A stretch of DNA of 64,000 bases from Thauera sp034005275 (GTDB lineage: Bacteria > Pseudomonadota > Gammaproteobacteria > Burkholderiales > Rhodocyclaceae). Position 1 is the stretch's first letter. Each line of letters opens with the position of its first letter. The position numbers were made by a program, and so were the translations under genes. The stretch spans positions 1 to 64,000 of the forward strand of contig JAVEVA010000002.1 in the NCBI GenBank assembly GCA_034005275.1, in the 5' to 3' direction. Below the pieces are notes generated by a model, which did not search any database, was not told where the DNA came from, and was given only the letters and a program-made list of their open reading frames with translations. Positions 50,662 through 60,175 of the stretch are shown here, one piece after another.

Positions 50662-51774
50662 TCATTCCAGCCGATGCGCTTCGGCCAGGTAGTCACGAGT
50701 ACGCATCTCGATCAGCCGGCTGACGGTGCGGACGAACTCGTGGGCATTCTGGCCTTCGGTGTACAGCTCGTAAGCCGGCACTTCGGCGCTCATGATCAGT
50801 TTGACACGATGGTCATACAGCACATCGATCAGCCAGGTCATGCGCCGTGCTTCCGAAGCATTGCCGCTGCTCATGCGCGGCACATTCGACAGCAGCACGG
50901 TATGGTAAGCGCGGGCGATTTCCAGATAGTCATTCTGCGATCGTGCGCCCCGGCACAAGGTATCGAAATCGAACCAGATCACTCCGGGCGCCTTGCGGAT
51001 CACCGGCAGCTTGCGTTCAAGCACTTCGATCTCACCGCGCTCGCCGCCGCCATTGACCAGCTGGTTGAAGTTTTCCTCCAGCTTGCGCTCGGCGACCACA
51101 TCGTGCGGCACCAGATAAATTTCCAGCGCTTCCAGGGTGCGCAGACGGTAGTCGGTGCCATCATCGACTTCGGCCACATCAAAATTGCGCTTGATGAATT
51201 CGATCGTCGGCAGGAAGTTGACCCGCATCAGCCCGTTCGGATACAGCCCGTCCGGCGGATAGTTGGTGGTCATGACGAAAATCACCCCACGCGCAAACAG
51301 CGCTTCAAGCAGGCGGCCGAGAATCATCGCATCGGCGATGTCGGACACGTGAAATTCATCGAAACACAGCAGCCGGGTCTGACGCGCAATGCGATCCGCC
51401 ACTCGCTGCAGAGGGTCCGCTTCATTGTTGAAGTTTTTCAGATCACCCTGCACTTCCTGCATGAAGGCATGGAAATGCACCCGCCGCTTGCGCTGGTAGG
51501 GCACGGACTCGAAAAAACAGTCCATGAGGAAGCTCTTGCCCCGCCCGACACCTCCCCAGAAATACAGGCTGCGCGGTTGCTGGGGACGCGAGAACATCTT
51601 GCGCCATTTTCCCCGGCGTGCAGCCTTGAAGTTGAGCAGCTCGGTGTACAGCTGTTGCAGGCGCTGCACGGCAGCACGCTGGGCAGGATCGGACTTGAAA
51701 CCACGTGCCTTGAGCTGGGCTTCATAGGTGTCGATCATGCCGTGTTGAGGCACTTGGAGAATCTGGTGGGACAT
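50662..51774 (-). CDS. zapE: Cell division protein ZapE (AFG1-like ATPase)
   Basis: A 370-residue AAA-type ATPase. The P-loop YFWGGVGRGKSFLMD and Walker B LLCFDEFHVSDIADAM are clear, with FVMTTNYPPDGLYPNGL after. In E. coli ZapE associates with the Z-ring under stress. It is about 48 bp before dinG and lies after the REPIN following lpdA. Confidence 0.93.
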   Translation of the reverse strand: MSHQILQVPQHGMIDTYEAQLKARGFKSDPAQRAAVQRLQQLYTELLNFKAARRGKWRKMFSRPQQPRSLYFWGGVGRGKSFLMDCFFESVPYQRKRRVHFHAFMQEVQGDLKNFNNEADPLQRVADRIARQTRLLCFDEFHVSDIADAMILGRLLEALFARGVIFVMTTNYPPDGLYPNGLMRVNFLPTIEFIKRNFDVAEVDDGTDYRLRTLEALEIYLVPHDVVAERKLEENFNQLVNGGGERGEIEVLERKLPVIRKAPGVIWFDFDTLCRGARSQNDYLEIARAYHTVLLSNVPRMSSGNASEARRMTWLIDVLYDHRVKLIMSAEVPAYELYTEGQNAHEFVRTVSRLIEMRTRDYLAEAHRLE

Positions 51775-51868
51775 GGGTCAGGGAGAGAGGGGCAAACCTA
51801 CGGCGGGTCGGGAAGAGGTCAGGCGATGGGAGCTCTGTCCAAGGGTCATTTTTTTGTTGAGGGTGAGC

Positions 51869-51941
51869 GGGTTCGCGACTTGCGTCGCTCCTACGCGGAT
51901 TGTTCCGCCGCTTTCGTAGGAGCGACGCAAGTCGCGAACCC
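51869..51941. repeat. REPIN-like inverted repeat, copy 2
   Basis: Arms 51869-51895 and 51915-51941 are perfectly complementary over 27 bp with a 19-nt loop. Each arm contains the nested hairpin GCGAC-GCAA-GTCGC behind a GTAGGAGC head, as in RAYT-type REP elements. It lies in the lpdA-zapE gap and resembles the copy at 29039. Confidence 0.88.
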
Positions 51942-52034
51942 CACCGGTCCGGCCACCCGAGCTTCGCGCTGGCTCCGGGCGATCAGCTCCTCCTCGCAAG
52001 GGAGCTAACCGCCCACAGAAGCGAGCTGCCGTGC

Positions 52035-53459
52035 TCAGAAATGCAGCGGCCGCTTGTCGCAGGCCAGCGCCGCTTCGTGCATCACTTCCGACAGGGTCGG
52101 GTGCGCATGACAAATGCGGGCCAGATCTTCGCTGCAGGCGGAAAACTCCATGCCGACCACTGCTTCGGCGATCAGCTCGGAAGCATTGGCGCCGATGACG
52201 TGCACGCCGAGGATGCGGTCGGTGGTGGCATCGGCAAGCATCTTGACGAAGCCGCTCGATTCACCCATGCCGAGCGCGCGGCCATTGGCGAGGAAAGGAA
52301 TCTTGCCGACCTTGTAGGCCACGCCTTCCGCCTTCAGCTGCTGCTCGGTCTTGCCGACCCAGGCGATTTCCGGGCTGGTGTAGATCACCCACGGAATGGT
52401 GTCGAAGTTGCAATGGCCGGCCTGACCAGCGATCAGCTCGGCCACCATCACCCCTTCGTCCATCGCCTTGTGCGCCAGCATCGGGCCACGCACCACGTCC
52501 CCGATCGCCCACACGCCCGGCAGATTGGTGCGGCACTGCGCATCGACTTCGATCATCCCGCGCTCGGTGATCTTGAGGCCGACCGCTTCCGCATTCAGCC
52601 CTTCCGTATTCGGCACGCGACCGACGGAGACGATCAGCCGGTCGGCCGCCAGCACTTGCTCGCCTCCCTTGCTGTCCTGATAGCGGATGCTGACGCCTTT
52701 CTTGTCCTGCTTCACTTCGGCAATCTTGACGCCAAGCTGGATGTCCAGCCCCTGCTTGGTAAACAGCTTGAGCGCTTCCTTGGCGACGTCCTGGTCGGCG
52801 GCGGCAAGGAAATCCGGCAGTGCTTCGAGCACGGTGACTTCCGCACCGAGACGACGCCACACCGAACCCAGTTCGAGACCGATCACTCCGGCACCGATCA
52901 CGGCGAGCTTCTTCGGCACTGCGTCGAAGTCGAGCGCACCGACGTTGTCGCAGGTGATCTTGTTGTCGACCGGAATACCCGGCAAGTGGCGCGGCGCCGA
53001 ACCGGTGGCAACGATCACCTGTTTGGCGATCACCAGCTCATCGGCCACCTTGACGTGCCAACCGGCATCACCACGGCCGGCAAATACGCCATGACCATTG
53101 AGCAGCGTGACCTTGTTCTTGCGAAACAGACCTTTGATGCCGCCGGTGAGCTGATCAACGATGGTGTTCTTGCGCCCGACCATCTTGCTGACGTCGATTT
53201 TCGGCGTGCCGACGCTGATGCCCTGACTTTCGTAATTGAGCGCCGCGTCTTCAAACAGGTGCGAAGTGTGCAGCAGCGCTTTCGACGGAATGCAGCCGAC
53301 GTTGAGACAGGTGCCACCCAGGCGCGGTTCGCCTTTGGGATCGGCATACGGATTGGATTCGCAGCAGGCGGTGTTGAAGCCAAGCTGGGCAGCGCGGATC
53401 GCGGCGACATAGCCGGCCGGGCCGCCACCGATGACGAGGACGTCGAATTCTTTGGACAT
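52035..53459 (-). CDS. lpdA: Dihydrolipoyl dehydrogenase (E3)
   Basis: FAD-dependent E3 of the 2-oxoglutarate (and other) dehydrogenase complexes. The N-terminal FAD fold VLVIGGGPAGYVAAIRAAQLG, redox disulfide GGTCLNVGCIPSKALL, and C-terminal CHAHPTLSEVMHEAAL with the catalytic His-Glu pair are present. Length 474 is usual. It follows sucB by 88 bp. Confidence 0.97.
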   Translation of the reverse strand: MSKEFDVLVIGGGPAGYVAAIRAAQLGFNTACCESNPYADPKGEPRLGGTCLNVGCIPSKALLHTSHLFEDAALNYESQGISVGTPKIDVSKMVGRKNTIVDQLTGGIKGLFRKNKVTLLNGHGVFAGRGDAGWHVKVADELVIAKQVIVATGSAPRHLPGIPVDNKITCDNVGALDFDAVPKKLAVIGAGVIGLELGSVWRRLGAEVTVLEALPDFLAAADQDVAKEALKLFTKQGLDIQLGVKIAEVKQDKKGVSIRYQDSKGGEQVLAADRLIVSVGRVPNTEGLNAEAVGLKITERGMIEVDAQCRTNLPGVWAIGDVVRGPMLAHKAMDEGVMVAELIAGQAGHCNFDTIPWVIYTSPEIAWVGKTEQQLKAEGVAYKVGKIPFLANGRALGMGESSGFVKMLADATTDRILGVHVIGANASELIAEAVVGMEFSACSEDLARICHAHPTLSEVMHEAALACDKRPLHF

Positions 53460-53547
53460 GGGTTTCTCCAGACAGAAAAAGGGGCGCTACCACCCGCGCG
53501 CGGTGTTCAACCCGTGCGGATGGCGCGCCCTCATATGGATTGGCGAC

Positions 53548-54729
53548 TCAGACGTCAAGCAGCAGACGGGCCGGATCTTCCATCGCTTCCTTCATCGCCA
53601 CCAGGCCGAGCACCGCTTCGCGGCCGTCGATGATGCGGTGGTCGTAGGACAGCGCGAGGTAGTTGATCGGCCGGATCACCACCTGACCGTTTTCGGCTAC
53701 CGGACGATCCTTGGTGGCATGGATGCCGAGAATCGCCGACTGCGGCGGGTTGATGATCGGCGTCGACATCATCGAACCGAACACACCACCGTTGGAGATC
53801 GAGAAGGTGCCGCCCGACAGCTCTTCCAGCGACAGCTTGCCGTCCTTGGCCTTCTGGCCGAATTCGGCAATCTTCATTTCGATATCGGCCACCGACATCG
53901 ATTCGACGTTGCGCAGGATCGGCACCACCAGGCCACGCGGCGAACCGACCGCGATGCCGATGTCGATGTAGCCGTGATAGACGATGTCATTGCCATCAAT
54001 CGAAGCGTTGAGAATCGGATAGCGCTTGAGCGCGGCCACGGCAGCCTTGACGAAGAAGCCCATGAAGCCCAGACGGACACCGTGCGCCTTTTCGAACTTC
54101 TCGCCGTACTGCTTGCGCAGCGCCATCACCGGCGCCATGTTGACTTCGTTGAAGGTGGTGAGAATCGCGTTCTCGTTCTTCGACTGGATCAGGCGCTCGG
54201 CGATGCGCGCGCGCAGACGGGTCATCGGCACGCGCTCTTCCGGACGGTCGCCCACCAGGCTCAGATTGGCCGGTGCGGCCGCCGCACGCGGCTGGGCAGC
54301 AACCGCATCTTCCTTGGTGACGCGGCCGCCACGACCACTGCCGGCGACATCGCCAGCGGCGATGCCTTTCTCGTCGAGGATCTTGCGCGCAGCCGGACTG
54401 GCGGCAGCGGCCGCCGACGCTGCCGGAGCTGCGGCCGGTGCCGCCGCAGGCGCCGCAGCTGCGGTCGACGCAGCACCCGCAGCGGCCTTGGCTTCGGTGT
54501 CGATCTGGGCAATCAACTCACCCGAAGTGACGGTGTCGCCATCATTCTTGATGATCTTCACCAGCACGCCATCGGCCGGCGCCGGGGTCTCGAGCACCAC
54601 CTTGTCGGTCTCGATGTCGATCAGGTTCTCGTCACGACTGACCGCTTCGCCTTCCTTCTTGTGCCAGTTGACCAGGGTGGCTTCCGAAACCGACTCGGAA
54701 AGCTGGGGGACTTTGACTTCAATCAGCAT
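53548..54729 (-). CDS. sucB: 2-oxoglutarate dehydrogenase E2 (dihydrolipoyllysine succinyltransferase)
   Basis: The E2 core of the complex. The lipoyl domain has IDIETDKVVLET with the modified Lys. A long Ala/Pro linker (about residues 80-120) leads to the E3-binding domain (SPAARKILDEKGIAAGDVAGSG) and the catalytic domain ends SYDHRIIDGREAV with the active His and Asp. Length 393 is typical. It lies between sucA and lpdA. Confidence 0.97.
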   Translation of the reverse strand: MLIEVKVPQLSESVSEATLVNWHKKEGEAVSRDENLIDIETDKVVLETPAPADGVLVKIIKNDGDTVTSGELIAQIDTEAKAAAGAASTAAAAPAAAPAAAPAASAAAAASPAARKILDEKGIAAGDVAGSGRGGRVTKEDAVAAQPRAAAAPANLSLVGDRPEERVPMTRLRARIAERLIQSKNENAILTTFNEVNMAPVMALRKQYGEKFEKAHGVRLGFMGFFVKAAVAALKRYPILNASIDGNDIVYHGYIDIGIAVGSPRGLVVPILRNVESMSVADIEMKIAEFGQKAKDGKLSLEELSGGTFSISNGGVFGSMMSTPIINPPQSAILGIHATKDRPVAENGQVVIRPINYLALSYDHRIIDGREAVLGLVAMKEAMEDPARLLLDV

Positions 54730-54809
54730 GGAATTTGCTCCCTATCTCTTTCAATCTGTCTTTGAATCTGTCTTGTGGATCTGAACATCCGCGACGCAAG
54801 CGCCGGCGC

Positions 54810-57659
54810 TCAATTGGGCGAGGTCGCCATGGTGTCCTGAATCGGGCCGAAGGCGTTTTCGATCACCGCTTTCTGCTGCTCGAGGTGCTTGGCGTTGTAA
54901 CCGACTGCCGGCGACGCCGCCGCCGGACGGCTGACCAGCAGCAGACGACGTTTGCCGAGCACGTTGACCAGGTGCTGGCGCGAAGCCAGCCAGTACCAGG
55001 CGCCCTGGTTGCGCGGCTCTTCCTGACACCACACCACTTCACGCGCATTGGGGAACTGTTCGATCGCCTTGCGGAATTCTTCTTCCGGGAAGGGATAGAG
55101 CTGCTCGACCCGCACCAGCGCCGTGTCGGTGATCTTGTTGTCCCGACGATGGGCGAGCAGTTCGTAGTAGATCTTGCCCTGGCAGAGAATGACGCGCTTC
55201 ACCTTCTTCGGATCGAGATTCTCGACTTCCGGAATCACGGTCTGGAACTGGCCATTGGCCAGCTCTTCGATCGACGACACCGCTTCCTTGTGACGCAGCA
55301 GCGACTTCGGTGTGATCACGATCAGCGGTTTGCGCAGACGACGGATCATCTGCCGGCGCAGCAGGTGGAAAACCTGCGCCGGCGTGGTCGGCACCACGAT
55401 CTGCATGTTGTGCTCGGCAGCGAGGCTCATGAAACGCTCGGGACGGGCGGAAGAGTGTTCCGGCCCCTGCCCTTCGTAACCGTGCGGCAGCAGCATCACC
55501 AGTCCACACAGCCGGCCCCACTTGGCTTCACCGGAGCTGATGAACTGATCGATCACCACCTGGGCACCATTGACGAAGTCGCCGAACTGGGCTTCCCACA
55601 CCGTGAGCTGATCCGGCTCGGTGGTCGAGTAACCATATTCGAAGGCCAGCACCGCTTCTTCGGACAGCACCGAATCATGACAGTGAAACAGGGCCTGGCC
55701 GTCCTGGATGTGCTCAAGCGGCTTGTACGTGCCTTCGTCCCAGCGCTCGCGCTTCTGGTCATGCAGCGCCGCATGACGGTGGAAGAAGGTACCGCGATTG
55801 ACGTCCTCGCCTGAAATGCGCACGCCATAACCTTGAGCGACCAGACTGGCGTAGGCGAGGTTTTCGCCCATGCCCCAGTCGATCGGCAGCTCGCCACGGG
55901 CCATCGCCGCGCGGTCTTCGATGATCTTCTGCACCCGCGAATGCAGGGTGAAGCCTTCCGGCACCGTGCTCAGCCGCTCGCCGAGGCGCTTGATTTCCTT
56001 GGCCGGGATCGCAGTGACCGCCACATCGGTGTAAGGCTGCTTGAGATAAGGCGTCCAATCGACCGCGTACTGGCGATCGTGGCCGGCAAGCACCGGATTG
56101 TGCAGCAGCTCGCCCTGGTCGAGGTGATCGCGGTACTCGGCGATCATCTGTTCCGGCTCGTCGGCACCAATGCTGCCTTCCGCCACCAGACGGTCGGCGT
56201 AATGCTTGCGGGTGCCGGGGTGCTTGCGCACGCTGCGATACATCAGCGGCTGGGTCACCATCGGCTCGTCCTGCTCGTTGTGACCAAGCTTGCGGAAGCA
56301 GACGATGTCGATCACCACGTCCTTCTTGAATTCCTGGCGGAATTCGACCGCCAGCGCGGTGACGAAGGCCACCGCTTCCGGATCGTCGCCATTGACGTGG
56401 AAGATCGGCGCTTCGACCATCTTGAAGATGTCGGTGCAATACAGCGAGGAGCGATAGTCACGCGGATCGGAAGTGGTGAAACCGATCTGGTTGTTGATGA
56501 CGATGTGCACCGTGCCGTTGTTGCCATAGCCACGGGTCTGGGAGAAGTTGAGCATCTCCTGGTTCACGCCCTGCCCGGCCACCGCGGCATCACCGTGGAT
56601 CAGCACCGGCAGCACCTGGCTGCGCTTGTCTTCGCCGCGTCGCACCTGGCGGGCATAGACCGAGCCGGCGACCACCGGGTTGATGATCTCGAGGTGGGAG
56701 GGGTTGAAGGCCAGGGTAAGGTGCATCGGACCGCCGGCAGTCATCACATCACTGGAGAAACCCATGTGATATTTGACGTCGCCCGCGGTCAGATCGGCCT
56801 CGGCCTTGCCTTCGAACTCGGAGAACAGCATCGAAGGCGACTTGCCGAGGGTGTTGACCAGCACGTTGAGGCGACCGCGGTGAGCCATGCCGATCACGGT
56901 TTCGGAGACCCCGAGCGCTCCGCCGACGCGGATGATCTCGTCCATCGCCACGATCGCGCTTTCGCCACCTTCGAGCGAGAAGCGCTTCTGACCGACATAA
57001 CGGGTATGGAGGTAGCGCTCCAGCGTTTCCGCGGCAGTGACGCGCTCGAGAATGCGTTTCTTGTCGGCAACCGGATATTTCGGCGTGCCGCGCACGCTTT
57101 CGAGCCGGTTCTGGATCCAGCGCTTCTGGGTGATGTCGGAGATGTACATGTACTCCGAGCCGATCGAACCACAGTAAGTCTGGCGGATGGCTTCGAGGAT
57201 CTCGCGCAGGCTGGCGCGCTCGGTGGAGAAGCCGTGGAAAGAGCCGACGTTGAAGGTTTTCGACAGATCGGCTTCGGTAAAGCCGTAGTAGGACGGCTCG
57301 AGCTCGGCGATCGCCGGACGCTCGGTGCGCTTCAGCGGATCAATGTCCGCCCAGCGGTTGCCGAGAAAACGATAGGCATTGATGATCTGCAGCACCGAAA
57401 CCTGCTGCTTGTCCTCGCTGTCGGCGCTCACCACAGTGCGCACCGGGCCACGCTTGGCCATCTGTTCAAACGCGGCAATCACCGGTCCGTGCGCAACATC
57501 CCGTGCGGCCGCACCGGCCTGCGATTGCAACTGATCAAAATACTGCCGCCATTCCGCAGTCACCGAATTCGGATCAGCGAGATAGTTTTCATATTGCTCT
57601 TCAATGAAGGGCGCGTTGGCACCAAACAAATGCGAGCTCTGCTCGAGTTCCCTCATCAT
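54810..57659 (-). CDS. sucA: 2-oxoglutarate dehydrogenase E1
   Basis: Thiamine diphosphate-dependent E1 that decarboxylates 2-oxoglutarate. At 949 residues it is full length. Visible are an N-terminal MMRELEQSSHLFGANAPFIEEQYENYL, GMAHRGRLNVLVN, the ThDP motif HGDAAVAGQGVNQE and the LLPHGYEGQGPEHSSAR signature. The ATG at 57659 follows AGGTGG at 8 nt; a GTG at 57671 is possible. Confidence 0.97.
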   Translation of the reverse strand: MMRELEQSSHLFGANAPFIEEQYENYLADPNSVTAEWRQYFDQLQSQAGAAARDVAHGPVIAAFEQMAKRGPVRTVVSADSEDKQQVSVLQIINAYRFLGNRWADIDPLKRTERPAIAELEPSYYGFTEADLSKTFNVGSFHGFSTERASLREILEAIRQTYCGSIGSEYMYISDITQKRWIQNRLESVRGTPKYPVADKKRILERVTAAETLERYLHTRYVGQKRFSLEGGESAIVAMDEIIRVGGALGVSETVIGMAHRGRLNVLVNTLGKSPSMLFSEFEGKAEADLTAGDVKYHMGFSSDVMTAGGPMHLTLAFNPSHLEIINPVVAGSVYARQVRRGEDKRSQVLPVLIHGDAAVAGQGVNQEMLNFSQTRGYGNNGTVHIVINNQIGFTTSDPRDYRSSLYCTDIFKMVEAPIFHVNGDDPEAVAFVTALAVEFRQEFKKDVVIDIVCFRKLGHNEQDEPMVTQPLMYRSVRKHPGTRKHYADRLVAEGSIGADEPEQMIAEYRDHLDQGELLHNPVLAGHDRQYAVDWTPYLKQPYTDVAVTAIPAKEIKRLGERLSTVPEGFTLHSRVQKIIEDRAAMARGELPIDWGMGENLAYASLVAQGYGVRISGEDVNRGTFFHRHAALHDQKRERWDEGTYKPLEHIQDGQALFHCHDSVLSEEAVLAFEYGYSTTEPDQLTVWEAQFGDFVNGAQVVIDQFISSGEAKWGRLCGLVMLLPHGYEGQGPEHSSARPERFMSLAAEHNMQIVVPTTPAQVFHLLRRQMIRRLRKPLIVITPKSLLRHKEAVSSIEELANGQFQTVIPEVENLDPKKVKRVILCQGKIYYELLAHRRDNKITDTALVRVEQLYPFPEEEFRKAIEQFPNAREVVWCQEEPRNQGAWYWLASRQHLVNVLGKRRLLLVSRPAAASPAVGYNAKHLEQQKAVIENAFGPIQDTMATSPN

Positions 57660-57746
57660 GACGAAAGCCACCTGTAACGTATGTTGCGCAGCATGCTGCA
57701 GATACCTTCAGGAGTTGCCCGGCAAACCGGCTTGCCGACCGATGAC

Positions 57747-57780
57747 AAAACGGGATGAACGCAGTCCTGCGGTCATCCCG
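57747..57780 (-). terminator. Intrinsic terminator after gltA
   Basis: On the minus strand CGGGATGA and TCATCCCG flank an inner CGCAG/CTGCG stem (13 paired bases with a small mismatch) and are followed by TTTTG (57750-57746). It lies between gltA and sucA and would separate their transcripts, at least in part. Confidence 0.7.
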
Positions 57781-57827
57781 TCCGGCATCAGCGCTGGCGC
57801 CTCCTCCCCCTCCTCACTGCAAGGTGC

Positions 57828-59123
57828 TCAGGGACGCTGATCGAGCGTCGGCACATCGCGGCGTGCCGCACCAACATAGAGCTGGCGCGGACGACCGATC
57901 TTGTACTCCGGATCGGTGATCATTTCTTCCCACTGGGTGATCCAGCCCACCGTACGCGCCAGGGCGAAGATGCAGGTGAACATCGACGTCGGAATGCCCA
58001 GCGCACGCTGGACGATGCCCGAGTAGAAATCGACGTTCGGATAAAGCTTCTTCTCGACGAAGTATTCGTCTTCGAGCGCAATCTTTTCCAGCTCGCGGGC
58101 GAGCTTGAACAGCGGATCGTTCTCCAGCCCCAGCTCCTGCAGCACATCGGCACAAACCTTGCCCATCAGCTTGGCGCGCGGGTCGAAGTTCTTGTACACA
58201 CGGTGGCCGAAGCCCATCAGCTTGAAGCTGTCGTTCTTGTCCTTCGCACGCTCGATGTATTCGCCGACGCGCGACACGTCACCGATTTCTTCCAGCATGG
58301 TCAGGCAGGCCTCGTTGGCACCGCCGTGGGACGGACCCCACAGGCAGGAAATACCGGCCGAGATGCAGGCGAAGGGGTTGGCACCGGAAGAGCCGGCCAG
58401 ACGCACGGTCGAAGTCGAGGCGTTCTGCTCGTGATCGGCGTGCAGGGTGAAGATGATGTCGAGCGCGCGCACCAGCACCGGATTGGGCTCGTATTTCTCG
58501 CACGGGGTGCCGAACATCATGTGCATGAAGTTGGCGGTGTAGTCGAGATCATTGCGCGGGTACATGAAGGGCTCGCCCTTGTTGTACTTGTAGGCCATCG
58601 CCACGATGGTCGGCAGCTTGGCGATCAGACGGTTGATCGAGATGCTGCGATGCTCGGGATCATTCATGTCGAGCGAATCATGGTAGAACGCCGACAGCGC
58701 ACCGACCACCCCCACCATCACTGCCATCGGGTGGGCGTCACGACGGAAACCGGAGTAGAACTTGGTCATCTGGTCGTGCAGCATGTTGTGGCGGCGGATG
58801 ATGTCCTCGAAGCCTTTCTTCTGCTCGACGTTGGGCAGTTCGCCCATCTTGAGCAGATAGGCCACTTCGAGGAAGTTGCACTTCTCGGCCAGCTGCTCGA
58901 TCGGATAGCCGCGGTACAGCAGCTCGCCTTTGTCACCATCGATGTAGGTAATGGTCGACTTGCAGCTGGCCGTCGACAGAAAGCCCGAGTCGTAGGTGAA
59001 CAGGCCAGTCTTGCTGCCCAGGGTGCGGATGTCGATGACATCGTTGCCGTGGGTGCCGGTCATGACGGGGAATTCAACGGTCTTGCCATCGACAGTCAGC
59101 GTTGCAATGCGTTCAGTGCTCAT
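57828..59123 (-). CDS. gltA: Citrate synthase
   Basis: Condenses acetyl-CoA and oxaloacetate. The type II hexameric form is suggested by the N-terminal extension MSTERIATLTVDGKTVEFPV and TYIDGDKGELLYRGYPIEQLAE. Active-site His/Asp motifs are LHADHEQNAST, GPSHGGANEA, FGHRVYKNFDPRA and the C-terminal WITQWEEM. Length 431 is normal. It is 70 bp after sdhE. Confidence 0.98.
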   Translation of the reverse strand: MSTERIATLTVDGKTVEFPVMTGTHGNDVIDIRTLGSKTGLFTYDSGFLSTASCKSTITYIDGDKGELLYRGYPIEQLAEKCNFLEVAYLLKMGELPNVEQKKGFEDIIRRHNMLHDQMTKFYSGFRRDAHPMAVMVGVVGALSAFYHDSLDMNDPEHRSISINRLIAKLPTIVAMAYKYNKGEPFMYPRNDLDYTANFMHMMFGTPCEKYEPNPVLVRALDIIFTLHADHEQNASTSTVRLAGSSGANPFACISAGISCLWGPSHGGANEACLTMLEEIGDVSRVGEYIERAKDKNDSFKLMGFGHRVYKNFDPRAKLMGKVCADVLQELGLENDPLFKLARELEKIALEDEYFVEKKLYPNVDFYSGIVQRALGIPTSMFTCIFALARTVGWITQWEEMITDPEYKIGRPRQLYVGAARRDVPTLDQRP

Positions 59124-59193
59124 GGATCGTCCCTTTCTAGATACCGGTGTTGCTTGTTGTGATTATGTCTGTCGGACTGGCGCTTGTTCCGCT

Positions 59194-59430
59194 TCAGGCT
59201 TCGCGCAACAAGGCCAGCACAGGCTGCCAGCGCTCGTTTTCACAGGCTTTGCTGCCATTGACCATGCCCCACAGCTCATGGTCCTCGCAGCGCAGCAGAT
59301 CTTCGAGCGCCGACAGTTGATCATCGTCCAGATGATCAAAATGCTGGTCAAGAAAGCGTGTGAACACCAGATCGAGCTCCAGCAAGGCTCGCCGACACTG
59401 CCAGCGCACACGCCCCTTGTTGATGGTCAT
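59194..59430 (-). CDS. sdhE: Succinate dehydrogenase assembly factor 2 (SdhE)
   Basis: A 78-residue protein that helps attach FAD to SdhA. It matches the family in INKGRVRWQCRR, LDQHFDHLDDDQLSALEDLL and DHELWGMV. The highly conserved RGxxE motif reads RALLE here, with Gly replaced by Ala (codon GCC). It lies between sdhB and gltA. Confidence 0.92.
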   Translation of the reverse strand: MTINKGRVRWQCRRALLELDLVFTRFLDQHFDHLDDDQLSALEDLLRCEDHELWGMVNGSKACENERWQPVLALLREA

Positions 59431-59445
59431 GCTTCTATCCTGTCC

Positions 59446-60156
59446 TCAGATCGCGCGCAAAACCATCATGTCCTTGATCTTGCCGATCGCACGGGTCGGA
59501 TTGAGACCCTTCGGACAGGCATCGACGCAGTTCATGATCGAGTGGCAACGGAACAGACGATAAGGATCTTCAAGATTGTCGAGACGGGCATTGGTGTCCT
59601 GATCGCGGGTATCGGCAATGAAGCGATAGGCGTTGAGCAGGCCGGCCGGGCCGACGAACTTGTCCGGATTCCACCAGAACGACGGGCAGGAAGTCGAACA
59701 GCAGGCACACAGGATGCACTCGTAGAGACCATTGAGCTCATCACGCTCTTCCGGTGTCTGCAGACGCTCACGCTCGGGCGCGGGATCGTTGTTCACCAGA
59801 TACGGCTTGATCGAGTGATACTGCTTGAAGAACTGGGTCATGTCGACGATCAGGTCGCGGACCACCGGCAGACCGGGCAGCGGACGCAGCATGATCGGCT
59901 GCGGCAGGCTGTCCACGTCGGTGAGACAGGCCAGGCCATTCTTGCCGTTGATGTTCATCGCATCCGAGCCGCAGACCCCTTCGCGACAGGAGCGGCGGAA
60001 GGACAGCGAATCATCCAGCGCACGAATGCGCTGCAGCGCGTCAAGCAGCTTCTTGTCGGAAGGCTCGAGCTGAACGCTCAGATCCTGCATGTAGGGCTTT
60101 TCGTCCTTGTCCGGATCGTAGCGGTAAATCTTGAATTGAACGGTACGCTTGCTCAT
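59446..60156 (-). CDS. sdhB: Succinate dehydrogenase iron-sulfur subunit
   Basis: Carries the three Fe-S clusters between FAD and quinone. The [2Fe-2S] motif SCREGVCGSDAMNING, [4Fe-4S] CILCACCSTSCPSFWW and [3Fe-4S] CHSIMNCVDACPKGLNP are complete. The ATG at 60156 gives 236 residues (MSKRTVQFKIYRYDPDKDEK). It follows sdhA by 19 bp. Confidence 0.98.
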   Translation of the reverse strand: MSKRTVQFKIYRYDPDKDEKPYMQDLSVQLEPSDKKLLDALQRIRALDDSLSFRRSCREGVCGSDAMNINGKNGLACLTDVDSLPQPIMLRPLPGLPVVRDLIVDMTQFFKQYHSIKPYLVNNDPAPERERLQTPEERDELNGLYECILCACCSTSCPSFWWNPDKFVGPAGLLNAYRFIADTRDQDTNARLDNLEDPYRLFRCHSIMNCVDACPKGLNPTRAIGKIKDMMVLRAI

Positions 60157-60175
60157 GTATAAATCTCCCGGGCGC

